Part shown: piece after piece, positions 32,380 to 40,147 of the stretch | How the letters are laid out: each line of letters starts with the position of its first letter | Position numbering within the stretch: the stretch's first letter is position 1 | From: Saccharopolyspora_C sp047200635 | Lineage (GTDB): Bacteria > Actinomycetota > Actinomycetes > Mycobacteriales > Pseudonocardiaceae | NCBI RefSeq assembly: GCF_047200635.1 | Contig: NZ_JBJZOI010000011.1 | Location: 124,001 to 188,000, forward strand | Direction of reading: 5' to 3' | DNA length: 64,000 nucleotides | Translations under genes and position numbers: made by a program | The notes under the pieces: generated by a model | Database searches by the model: none | Told to the model about the DNA's origin: nothing | The model's input: only the letters and a program-made list of their open reading frames with translations

Positions 32380-32937
32380 TCAGCGGCGCCGCTTCGGCGG
32401 GTCCTTGCGCAGCAGGTCGGGGCCGATGATGCGGCGCACCACGCGGCGGGCGAGGCTGCGGCGCTTGGCCGGGGCGACCCCGGCGGCGCGCCGCGGCGGG
32501 CTCGCCGGGGTGATGTCGGGATCGGGCACCGACACCGGTGGGACGTCCGCCGCGGGGACCGCCGACGGGGCCACCGGGGCCAGGTCGGACCGGGTGCCCT
32601 GCGGGGTGGCGGTGTCGGACTCGGCCCGCGCGGGGGTCGGATCGGGGTTGAGCCGCTTGGCGAACTCCGGCCGCTCATCCCGGATCGCCGGGATGTAGGG
32701 CTGGGTCACCTCCACCCGGTCCGGCCGCGGCACCGCGCCCTCCGGGCGCGCCAGGAAGTCCTCGGGCCGGGCGGTCGGGTGCTGCGGGGAGGAGGGCGGA
32801 GCCGGTGCCGCGTCGAGGGGCAGTTCTCCGACGAAGCGAGTGGTCACCGGTCCTGCGTCAGGCCGCGAACGGTCCTGCTGCTCGGGCGGGACCGCCGGCT
32901 GGAACCAGGGGCGAACTAGATCGTCTTGAAGTGTCAT
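32380..32937 (-). CDS. Proline-rich hypothetical protein with basic tail
   Basis: About 185 residues from ATG 32937; an in-frame ATG at 32961 would add eight residues. I do not recognise a family. The first 100 residues are hydrophilic with PWFQPAVPPEQQDR and ARPEDFLARPEG. The middle is low-complexity Pro/Ala/Asp. The C-terminus is strongly basic (AKRRSLARRVVRRIIGPDL, ending KDPPKRRR), so DNA, RNA or membrane-surface binding is possible. Codon use fits a real gene, and a strong terminator follows the stop. Confidence 0.65.
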   Translation of the reverse strand: MTLQDDLVRPWFQPAVPPEQQDRSRPDAGPVTTRFVGELPLDAAPAPPSSPQHPTARPEDFLARPEGAVPRPDRVEVTQPYIPAIRDERPEFAKRLNPDPTPARAESDTATPQGTRSDLAPVAPSAVPAADVPPVSVPDPDITPASPPRRAAGVAPAKRRSLARRVVRRIIGPDLLRKDPPKRRR

Positions 32938-33008
32938 CCGTATCGACTCTGCGGGGAGCAAACGGCCAGTACCACCAGTGGGTGAAAGCCACCGGCGCGT
33001 CAGACCCT

Positions 33009-33027
33009 ACCGGTAACGGACCGGTAA
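33009..33027. repeat. Tandem ACCGGTAA direct repeat
   Basis: ACCGGTAA occurs at 33009-33016 and again at 33020-33027, an 11-bp period. Each copy lies within a TACCGGTA or ACCGGTA near-palindrome. It sits 72 nt upstream of the proline-rich gene start and could be an operator. The rest of the 32938-33372 gap shows no gene that I can support. Confidence 0.35.
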
Positions 33028-33372
33028 AGCACCACCCGAGTGGGCGCGAAGTGTGGGCGAGCCGGTGCGCGCTGTCACCCCCCGTGCCCGACGGGGCCCT
33101 CAACTGCGGAGATCAGTCCGTCCGCTAGCGCCGGAAGCGGGATGCGTTCCCCGCCACACCGGTTCGATCGTCGCCGACCGTGAGCGGTGCGGCGGCCGTT
33201 GCGGGCCGATCCGGGCACCATCGTGCTCACGGACCGTGGCGAGGGGCGCCCGGCTCCGGGACGCGGGGCCGGGCACCCGCACCAGCGGTGACCACCGGCC
33301 GGGGTGACGCGCCGCCACCCCGGCGGACCGCGTGGCCCGGGGGCGGTCGCGTCAGCGCGGAAGGGTCGGTGG

Positions 33373-34362
33373 CTAGCGGTGCCGGGGCCGGGCGCGCAGC
33401 CGGGCACCCGGCAGTTCCGGGGCGGGCAGCGCGTCCCCGTCGTAGCCGGCCACCGCGCCGAAGCGGCCCGCTCCGGTTCCGGTGCGCTCGGCCTCCCAGC
33501 CGCGGCGGGCCTCGACGATCTCCTCGTGGCTGCGGGCCACGAAGTTCCACCACATCACCAGCTCCTCCTCGAACGGCACCCCGCCGATGAGCAGGGCGCG
33601 GGTGGCGGTCTCGGCGCGCAGCGCGAGCTCGCGGCGGCCGTGACCGAGGTAGAGCAGGCTTCCGGTGCCCAGCGGGGTTCCCCCGACCTCCAGCGGCTCG
33701 GCGAGGGCGAGCACGGCGTGCTCGAAGTCGGGTTCCAGCGGCAACCGGACCTGGCCGCCGGGACGCAGCGCGATCTCGGCGCCGACCAGCGGGCTGCAGG
33801 TGCGGGCGGGGGAGGCGGCACCGCCGAGCTCGCCGTTGATGACGGTGGTGGTGCCGCCGGGGGCGGTGAGCGTCGGCAGCGCGTCGTGCTGCTCGAAGTG
33901 CGCCTCGCCGTGCCGGTGCGCCTCGGGCTGGGCGATCCACAGCTGCACCCCGTGCAGGTGGGGGGAGCGCGCGGGCGGTGACTGCTCGGAGTGCGCGATG
34001 CCCGCGCCCGCGGTCATCAGGTTGAGCTGGCCGGGCCGCACCAGGCTGCGGCTGCCGAGGCTGTCCTGGTGCAGGATCTCGCCGTCGAGCAGCCAGCTCA
34101 CGGTCTGCAGCCCGATGTGCGGGTGCGGCGGGACCTGCATCCCGGGTCCGGCGTTGACGTCGGTGGGCCCGTAGGAGTCGATGAAGCACCAGGCGCCGAC
34201 CATCCGCCGATCGCGGTGCGGCAGCACCCGGCGCACCGGCATCGCGCGGGGCCCGCCCAGCGGGACGGACCGGGGTTCGAGGAGTTCGACGGCCTGTTCG
34301 ACGCCCTCGGCCGGACCGTCGCACACGGTGCGCTCGTCGGGGGCGGGATCGATGTTGCTCAC
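33373..34362 (-). CDS. Pirin family protein
   Basis: This 329-residue double-cupin protein has the pirin metal site in the N-terminal cupin: PPHPHIGLQTV (two His), EILHQDSLGS (His) and the Glu of IAHSEQSP. A C-terminal pirin domain follows, with FEEELVMWWNFVARSHEEI. Bacterial pirins may have quercetinase activity or act as redox-dependent partners; the role here is not clear. It is monocistronic in appearance. Confidence 0.92.
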   Translation of the reverse strand: MSNIDPAPDERTVCDGPAEGVEQAVELLEPRSVPLGGPRAMPVRRVLPHRDRRMVGAWCFIDSYGPTDVNAGPGMQVPPHPHIGLQTVSWLLDGEILHQDSLGSRSLVRPGQLNLMTAGAGIAHSEQSPPARSPHLHGVQLWIAQPEAHRHGEAHFEQHDALPTLTAPGGTTTVINGELGGAASPARTCSPLVGAEIALRPGGQVRLPLEPDFEHAVLALAEPLEVGGTPLGTGSLLYLGHGRRELALRAETATRALLIGGVPFEEELVMWWNFVARSHEEIVEARRGWEAERTGTGAGRFGAVAGYDGDALPAPELPGARLRARPRHR

Positions 34363-34486
34363 GTCGCCACAGTAGGCGCGGGCGCCAGCATCGCGTTGAT
34401 CATCGGCACTCGCCTGCGCCCGCCCGCGCCCCGGCGACCTCGAACCGCCGCGAGAACCGGCGCCCGCCCGGGCGCGGCGGTGGGGC

Positions 34487-34810
34487 TCAGCCCTGGGGCT
34501 GGGCGAGGCGGGCCCGGTCGTCCTCGCCGAGCAGGTCGAGCTGATCGGGGTGCTTGCGGACGAACTCGGCCATGTAGGGGCACAGCGGCACCACCTGCTC
34601 GCCGCGCTCCCGGGCGCTGCCGAAGGCGGCGCGGGCGAGCTGTCCGGCCACGCCCCTGCCCTGGTGCCGCTGGTCGACCTCGGTGTGGGTGAGCTCGATG
34701 CGGCCGGGGCGGCGCACGTAGTCGGCGAAGCCGGCGAGGGCTCCGTCGACGGTGGCCTCGAAGCGGTGGCGCTCAGGTCGATCGGTGATCTGCACGCGGG
34801 ATTCGCTCAT
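34487..34810 (-). CDS. GNAT-fold N-acetyltransferase (YjdJ type)
   Basis: This short 107-residue acetyltransferase has the acetyl-CoA loop HQGRGVAGQLARAA and CPYMAEFVRKHP near the C-terminus, typical of the small YjdJ/GTLF3B-like group (PF14542). The substrate is unknown. It is divergent from the MarR-like regulator with 112 bases between them, so it could be a regulatory target. Confidence 0.9.
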   Translation of the reverse strand: MSESRVQITDRPERHRFEATVDGALAGFADYVRRPGRIELTHTEVDQRHQGRGVAGQLARAAFGSARERGEQVVPLCPYMAEFVRKHPDQLDLLGEDDRARLAQPQG

Positions 34811-34922
34811 ACCGCCCTTCTACCAGGTGTCGCGTCCGGTTCGCGCCGATCGCCCGATCCCGTTCAGCCCGGACTGCGCAGGTGGAACTGGACAGCCTGG
34901 ACTGATGAACTAGGGTCGCGGC

Positions 34923-35366
34923 GTGGCGGGAGACCCGGAGGGCGGTTCGGCGGTGCGCGCGGGCCGCGACGTGCGGGTGGTGCTCAGCCGGCTGCGCCGC
35001 AGGCTGCGCGAGGTCGCCGCGGACGAGGACCTGACCTCCTCGCAGCTGTCGGTGCTCACCCGGTTGAGCAAGGAGGGCGGCTCCTCGGCCAGCGCGCTCG
35101 CGGTCGCCGAAGGCGTGCGCCCGCAGTCGATGGCCAGCACCCTGGCCGCTCTCTCCCAGCTCGGTCTCCTCGAACGCCGCCCCGATCCGGGCGACGGCCG
35201 CCGCCAGCTGATCACCCTCAGCGCGGCGGGATCCCGCCGGGCCGAGGACGACCGCCAAGCCCGCCGAGCCTGGCTCACCCGCGTGCTGCGGGAGCGCTGC
35301 ACCGAGGACGAACGGCAGACGATCATCGAGGCGATGGCGCTGCTGGAGCGGATCGCCGAACCGTGA
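34923..35366 (+). CDS. MarR-family transcriptional regulator
   Basis: This 147-residue winged-helix protein has LTSSQLSVLTRLSKEG, the recognition-helix region GVRPQSMASTLAALSQLGLLER and the wing PDPGDGRRQLITLS. TGGACA (34889-34894) and TAGGGT (34911-34916) with a 16-nt spacer end six bases before the GTG, so the mRNA may be leaderless. Two CTGGAC copies overlap this promoter and could be the operator. Its stop overlaps a downstream GTG (GTGA). Confidence 0.9.
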   Translation: MAGDPEGGSAVRAGRDVRVVLSRLRRRLREVAADEDLTSSQLSVLTRLSKEGGSSASALAVAEGVRPQSMASTLAALSQLGLLERRPDPGDGRRQLITLSAAGSRRAEDDRQARRAWLTRVLRERCTEDERQTIIEAMALLERIAEP

Positions 35367-35632
35367 GCGCCCCGGCCGACGCGACGGGGGCCGAACGGCG
35401 CCTGATCGCGCCGACGGTCCTCGGCTCGGCGCGCGGGTACCCGACGGTGCTGGCGATCCTCGCCGCCGCGGCGTTGCTGAGCGGAGCGGCCGAGACCCTC
35501 GAAACGCACGACCTGGCCCGGTTCGTGCTCGTCGCGGCCGCGCCGCTGCTGGTGGTCGCGGTCCTGGACCGCTCACACCGGCGCCTCGGCGCGGCGAGCT
35601 CACAGCCCCCGCTGGAGAACAGGAGAGTTCCC
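35363..35632 (+). other. Possible small membrane segment in frame with the isochorismatase-like gene
   Basis: A GTG at 35363 overlaps the marR stop (GTGA). It opens about 90 codons that run without a stop into the hydrolase frame. Two hydrophobic segments are visible: TVLAILAAAALLSGAAETLE and ARFVLVAAAPLLVVAV. It is either a two-helix membrane extension of the hydrolase or the remnant of a transporter gene. The strong ribosome site before 35633 argues that the hydrolase is also made alone. Confidence 0.4.
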
Positions 35633-36214
35633 ATGCCCATCAGCACCCTCGACCCGCGCACCGCCCTGGTGCTCATCGACCTGCAACGGGGCATCGCCGG
35701 AGCCGGCGGCACCCCGCACCCGGCCGCCGAGGTCGTGGCGCGCGGCGCCCGGCTCGCGGAGGCGTTCCGCGCGCACGGCGCACCGGTGGTGCTGGTGCGG
35801 GTCAGCTTCGCCGCCGACGGCGCGGACGCGCCCCCGGGCCGCACCGAGACCGGGCGCGGTGGGCAGCGGCCCGACGGCTGGGACGAGATCGTCGACGAGC
35901 TCGCCGGGCATCCGCAGGACGTGGTGGTGACCAAGCGGAACTGGGGCGCCTTCCACGGCACCGACCTGGACGTGCGGCTGCGCCGACGCGGCGTCACCCA
36001 GATCGTGCTCGGCGGGATCGCCACCAGCCTGGGCGTGGAGTCCACCGCCCGCGCCGCCCACGAGCACGGCTACCACGTCGTCCTGGCCACCGACGCGATG
36101 ACCGACCTCGACGCCGAGCAGCACCGCAACAGCGTGGAGCGGATCTTCCCGCGCCTGGGCGAGCGCGGCACCACCGGGGAGATCGTCGAGCTGCTCGCCC
36201 GGACTCGCGGATGA
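35633..36214 (+). CDS. Isochorismatase-like cysteine hydrolase family protein lacking the Cys
   Basis: About 193 residues from ATG 35633, with AGGAGA seven bases upstream. The fold signature is clear: ALVLIDLQRGI (catalytic Asp), VTKRNWGAF (Lys), and GGIATSLGVESTARAA where nicotinamidase/isochorismatase members normally have Cys before VEST. Here that residue is Gly. PhzD-like isochorismatases also lack the Cys and cleave a vinyl ether by acid catalysis, so a non-thiol hydrolysis is possible. It overlaps the following SDR gene by ATGA. Confidence 0.85.
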   Translation: MPISTLDPRTALVLIDLQRGIAGAGGTPHPAAEVVARGARLAEAFRAHGAPVVLVRVSFAADGADAPPGRTETGRGGQRPDGWDEIVDELAGHPQDVVVTKRNWGAFHGTDLDVRLRRRGVTQIVLGGIATSLGVESTARAAHEHGYHVVLATDAMTDLDAEQHRNSVERIFPRLGERGTTGEIVELLARTRG

Positions 36215-36963
36215 GCCGGGGCATCCTGGTCACGGGCGCGTCCCGGGGCATCGGCCGGGCCGTCGCGGCCGCGTTCGCGGCGGGCGGCGACCGGGTCGCC
36301 GTGCACTGCTCGTCGCGGCCGGAGGACGCCGCACGCACGGTGGAGTCGCTCCCGGGTTCGGGGCACCTGCTGCTGCGGGCCGACCTCGCCGACCCCGCGC
36401 AGGCCGCCTCGCTGGTCACCGACGCGGTCGCCGGGCTCGGCGCGGTGGACGTGCTGGTCAACAACGCGGCGGTGATGACCCCGCACCCGCCCGCGACCAC
36501 GTCCTACGCCGACTGGCAGGCGGCGTGGCGCTCGACGCTGGAGGTGAACCTGCTCGGCGCGGCCCACCTCAGCCACCAGGTCGCCGCGCACCTGATCGAG
36601 CGCGGCGCGCCGGGCGCCATCGTCAACGTCGGCTCCCGGGGCGCGTTCCGGGGCGAGCCCGAGCACCCCGCCTACGGGGCGAGCAAGGCCGCGCTGCACG
36701 CGATGGGCCAGTCGCTGGCGGTGGCGCTGGCCCCGCACGGGATCGCGGTGTCCTCGGTGGCGCCCGGCTTCGTGGCCACCGAGCGGGTCGCGGAACGGTT
36801 GGAGGGCGAGCGGGGCGCCGAGATCCGGGGGCAGAGCCCGTTCGGCCGGGTCGCGGCCGCCGAGGAGGTGGCCGCCGCCGTGGTCTACCTGGCCTCTCCG
36901 GCCGCGGCCTGGTCCTCGGGCGCGGTGCTCGATGTCAACGGAGCGTCCTACCTGCGAACCTGA
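36211..36963 (+). CDS. Short-chain dehydrogenase/reductase (FabG-like)
   Basis: This 250-residue classical SDR has TGASRGIG for the cofactor, NNAA, the Ser of VNVGSRG, the YGASK catalytic pair, and PGFVATE after it. SSRPED after the second strand suggests NADPH preference. The ATG overlaps the hydrolase stop, so the MarR-hydrolase-SDR genes form one operon. The substrate is unknown. Confidence 0.9.
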   Translation: MSRGILVTGASRGIGRAVAAAFAAGGDRVAVHCSSRPEDAARTVESLPGSGHLLLRADLADPAQAASLVTDAVAGLGAVDVLVNNAAVMTPHPPATTSYADWQAAWRSTLEVNLLGAAHLSHQVAAHLIERGAPGAIVNVGSRGAFRGEPEHPAYGASKAALHAMGQSLAVALAPHGIAVSSVAPGFVATERVAERLEGERGAEIRGQSPFGRVAAAEEVAAAVVYLASPAAAWSSGAVLDVNGASYLRT

Positions 36964-37017
36964 CCACCACGCCCGGGGTGGCCGTATCCTGGCTCGTGGC
37001 GAAACGCGGGAGGTGGC

Positions 37018-37524
37018 ATGACCGAGCGCAAGCCGGCCGCGATGACGTTCGAGAGCTGGATCGACCGCCAGATCCGGGTGGCCCAGGAACGCGGCGAGTT
37101 CGACGACCTCGCCGGTGCTGGGAAACCGCTTCCCGGTGCTGGCGAGGCGCACGACGAGCTGTGGTGGGTCAAGGGCTACGTCGAGCGCGAGGGCCTGTCC
37201 GGGGAGGCGCTGCTGCCGACCCCGCTGCGCCTGCGCAAGGAGGTGGAGCGGCTCCCGGAGGTGGTGCGGGAGCTGCCCACGGAGCGCGCGGTGCGCGACA
37301 CCGCCGCCGAGCTCAACCGGCGGATCGCGACCTGGCTGCGCACCGCCACCGGACCGCAGGTCCCGATCGGCCTGGTGCGGGTCGATGAGCTCGTCGCGCA
37401 CTGGCACGAGCAGCGGGTCCGCCCCGCTGCCCCGGCCCCGGTGACGGTGCCGGGGGTTCGCGACGGCCGGTGGCGCCGGTTCACCCGGTTCCTGCGCGGA
37501 ACCGGACGCTTCCCCTCCCGCTGA
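37018..37524 (+). CDS. DUF1992 family protein (DnaJC28-like)
   Basis: This 168-residue protein has the DUF1992 core: SWIDRQIRVAQERGEFDDL, then GAGKPLPG and the helix LRLRKEVERLP. The start is ATG after GGGAGGT. The domain also occurs in eukaryotic DNAJC28 proteins; its bacterial function is unknown. It stands alone between an SDR gene and a convergent kinase-like gene. Confidence 0.9.
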   Translation: MTERKPAAMTFESWIDRQIRVAQERGEFDDLAGAGKPLPGAGEAHDELWWVKGYVEREGLSGEALLPTPLRLRKEVERLPEVVRELPTERAVRDTAAELNRRIATWLRTATGPQVPIGLVRVDELVAHWHEQRVRPAAPAPVTVPGVRDGRWRRFTRFLRGTGRFPSR

Positions 37525-37586
37525 CCGGACCGGCCGCGCGGTGCGCCGGGCTGAAGCGGGGAGCCGCTCAGCAGGGGCCTGACCGG

Positions 37587-38537
37587 TCAGTCGGCGAGGC
37601 CCCCGGCGAACGGGGCACCGCGCCACTGGTCGAGTGCCGGGGCGACGGCCTCGGCGAGCATCGGCAGCTGCGGCGCGAGGGCGAGGCAGGCCACCGAGCG
37701 CAGCATCCCGACCGCGTTGACCAGGCGCAGCACCCGCTCATCGAGAGGGCGCAGGCCGAGCTCGCGGGCCGCGGCGTCGTAGACGGCCTCCCCCTCCGCG
37801 CCGAGGAACGCCAGGTCCCATTCGACGGGTCCGAGGGTGGCGAGCTCGAAGTCGGCGAACAGCTCACCACCGGGGGTGGTGAGGATGTTGACGGCGGGCG
37901 CGTCGCCGTGGATCGCTTGCAGCTCGATTCCCGGGAACGCGGCCTCGAACCCGGCGCGGGAGGTGACCAGCGGGGCCAGCGCGGCCCACTCCCGTCGCGC
38001 CCGCTCCAGGTCGGCGGGCGCGAGCAGATCGGGGCGCCGTTCCAGGTCGGCGAGGCCGTTGGTGATCATGCCGGGGTCGGCGGAGTCCAGGAACGGCAGC
38101 GGGCCCGGGTAGTCGCGCAACGCCCGGTGCAGGTCGGCGACCAGGCGGCAGCGCCCGATGTAGTCGGGTTCGGCGGTGCTGTCGGCCTCGACGTGCTGCC
38201 AGCAGGTCATGGAGAACCCATCGCGCCGCACGGGTTCGCGGGGCACGAGCGGGCTGGGCGCGACGACGGGCGCGCCCCGGGCGTGCAGCCAGCTGGTGAC
38301 GTCGAGCTCGATGCGCTGACGCGCCGCCTGCACCTCGGGGTCGGTGCCGGGTGGCAGCACGGTCGGCACCCGCACCACGACCGGGGCGGGTGCCAGGTGC
38401 ACGACGACGGAGAACACGTCGTGCAGCACCGTGGCCTCGCGCACGTCGAGACCGAGTTCGCGGCCCGCGGCGGTGGCCGCCGCCACGGCCCGGGTGGTGC
38501 GCTCGGCGCGTTGCTGGGGTGTGGTGGCGACCGACAT
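37587..38537 (-). CDS. Aminoglycoside phosphotransferase-fold kinase family protein
   Basis: About 316 residues; I chose ATG 38537 (MSVATTPQQ), with ATG 38585 as an alternative. The APH catalytic loop is IHGDAPAVNIL (HGDxxxxN), followed by FADFELATLGPVEWDLAFL with the metal-binding acid. The N-lobe has VVVHLAPAPVVVRVP. Such proteins phosphorylate small molecules, including antibiotics, choline and amino sugars. The substrate cannot be told, and resistance is not implied. Confidence 0.82.
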   Translation of the reverse strand: MSVATTPQQRAERTTRAVAAATAAGRELGLDVREATVLHDVFSVVVHLAPAPVVVRVPTVLPPGTDPEVQAARQRIELDVTSWLHARGAPVVAPSPLVPREPVRRDGFSMTCWQHVEADSTAEPDYIGRCRLVADLHRALRDYPGPLPFLDSADPGMITNGLADLERRPDLLAPADLERARREWAALAPLVTSRAGFEAAFPGIELQAIHGDAPAVNILTTPGGELFADFELATLGPVEWDLAFLGAEGEAVYDAAARELGLRPLDERVLRLVNAVGMLRSVACLALAPQLPMLAEAVAPALDQWRGAPFAGGLAD

Positions 38538-38643
38538 GCGGGCGATCCTGACACGCGCTGAGGTCGAGCGCGACGAATTATTCACCGCGCCCAGATCGTC
38601 ACCGTGACGAATTCAGGGTTGGTCTTCGGTCCTGTTCGGACGA

Positions 38644-39837
38644 TCATTCCGGGGTCGGTTCCGGCTGCTCGACCTCGGTCTCCGGTGCGGCGGCTAGCGC
38701 GCGCAGGTCGACGCGGAGTTGTTCGGCGCTCCGGTCGCCGTCGAGGAGGCCGAGCAGCTGGGTGCGCAGCTCCTCGTGATCGCGGCGAGCTTCGGCAGTG
38801 GCGGCTTGCTGGTCGGCGAGGGCGCTGTGCAGGTCCGCGATCTGCTGGTGCAGCGGGGCGAGGTGCTCGGCGTAGTCCCGGGTGGCCTGGGCGAGCCGAT
38901 CGGTGAGTTCGGCGTGGCGGGCCTCGGCTGCGGCCTGGGCGGTGGCGATCCGGTCGGCGAGCTGGGTCTCGCGGTCGTGCAGGCGACGGCGCCAGTCGGC
39001 GTCGAGGGCGTCGCGGGCCTGGCGGTGGGTCTCCTCGGCGTCGCGGCGCAGCCGTTCCTGACGTTCGAGGGCGTCGGCGCGCTCGGCGGCGAGGGCGTCC
39101 TGGAGTTCGGCGATGCGCCGCTGGGCGGTGGCGGCCTGGTCGAGGGCGGCCTGGCGGTCGCCGCGTGCCTGCTCGGCGTCGCGGTCGGCCGCGGTGCGGG
39201 CGGCGTGCGCCTCGTCGCGTTCGGTGGCCGACCGGGTGGCCTGCTGCTCGGCTTCGGCCTGGCTCGCGCGGGCCTGTTCGGCCTCCTGTCGGGTGCGGGT
39301 CGCCTCGTCCCGGGCGCGGTCGCGGTCGGCGATGGCCTCGCGGGCTTGCTCGGCCGCGAGTTCGCGGTCGGCCTCGGCGGTGGCGCGGGCGCTCAGGGCG
39401 GTGTCCAACTCGCTGGTGACGTGCTGGTGCAGGGCGCTGATCTCACCGCGGGTGGGGTCGAGGACGTCGCGCAGCGCGGTGAGGCGCTCGTCGAGGGCGT
39501 GCACGTCGAGGTGAGTCATGGGCTGGTCGGGGCCGTAGACCCGGGTCCAGATCTCGCGGTGCTCGTCGAGCATCGCGCAGCTGATCGTTTTCGCGCCCCA
39601 CTGGCCGTAGCGCTGCGGGTCGGGCGCGCAGTAGGGGGTGGGGCGGCCGCCGCGGGAGGGCAGCGGCGGCAGCGGGTCGCCGCAGTAGGCGCAGCGGGCC
39701 TCCTCTCCGGCGGCGAGGGCGCGCAGCGTGGCGTCGCGGCGTTCGTCCCGGCTGCCGCGCCGCGCCGGTGGCACTTGTGGGACGGCCACGCCGTTGGCCG
39801 TCTCATCGCCCTCGGGTCCGGCATCCTGCACCGTCAT
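38644..39837 (-). CDS. Zinc-finger-like, long coiled-coil protein
   Basis: This 397-residue protein belongs to no family I can name. Near the N-terminus are CAYCGDPLPP and a Cys in RPTPYCAPD, plausible zinc ligands, followed by WGAKTISCAML. From about residue 120 to 380 it is an almost unbroken alpha-helical coiled coil rich in Ala, Glu, Arg, Gln and Asp. The layout of a small N-terminal domain plus a long coiled coil recalls KfrA-like plasmid DNA-binding proteins and SMC-like fragments. Its start abuts an AT-rich, repeat-bearing region (39840-39975), and a tyrosine recombinase lies 1.6 kb away. Confidence 0.8.
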   Translation of the reverse strand: MTVQDAGPEGDETANGVAVPQVPPARRGSRDERRDATLRALAAGEEARCAYCGDPLPPLPSRGGRPTPYCAPDPQRYGQWGAKTISCAMLDEHREIWTRVYGPDQPMTHLDVHALDERLTALRDVLDPTRGEISALHQHVTSELDTALSARATAEADRELAAEQAREAIADRDRARDEATRTRQEAEQARASQAEAEQQATRSATERDEAHAARTAADRDAEQARGDRQAALDQAATAQRRIAELQDALAAERADALERQERLRRDAEETHRQARDALDADWRRRLHDRETQLADRIATAQAAAEARHAELTDRLAQATRDYAEHLAPLHQQIADLHSALADQQAATAEARRDHEELRTQLLGLLDGDRSAEQLRVDLRALAAAPETEVEQPEPTPE

Positions 39838-39884
39838 CTCCCAGCTCCCCGCTCGATCTTGGTTTCAGTTAATGAACTCTATCA

Positions 39885-39908
39885 TCTGGTTTTGGATTAA
39901 AAACCAGA
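39885..39908. repeat. 9-bp inverted repeat in an AT-rich region
   Basis: TCTGGTTTT (39885-39893) and its perfect complement (39900-39908) have a 6-nt loop. It lies 48 nt upstream of the coiled-coil gene start, in a stretch far richer in A/T than the rest of the window. It could be an operator or a small hairpin in the leader. Confidence 0.5.
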
Positions 39909-39940
39909 ACCGATCTGTCCAGCGAGTCTCGTGTGGACCA

Positions 39941-39964
39941 TATGGATAACCAGGATTATGGATA
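39941..39964. repeat. TATGGATA direct repeat pair
   Basis: TATGGATA occurs at 39941-39948 and 39957-39964, 16 bp apart. With the nearby inverted repeat it gives the 39838-40147 gap an iteron- or operator-like look. No gene is seen in this gap. Confidence 0.45.
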
Positions 39965-40147
39965 TGATCGATTTCGGACGTGCCGCGCCGCCGCATCAGC
40001 CTGCGAACGGAGCAAATCGGGCACGCGGAGCAGCCGGGGTCACCCGCCGAAAAACTAGGTGCCCGAGGCGGGGCCGACTGGCCCTTACCGGGAGATGGCC
40101 CGGTTAGGTCACGGTGACGAAAGAGGCGGCGGGTCCGAGAACGCCGG

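Noticed and set aside
32962..33372. Short plus-strand frames in the gap before pirin
   Set aside because: They have no ribosome sites or recognisable domains and show erratic composition.
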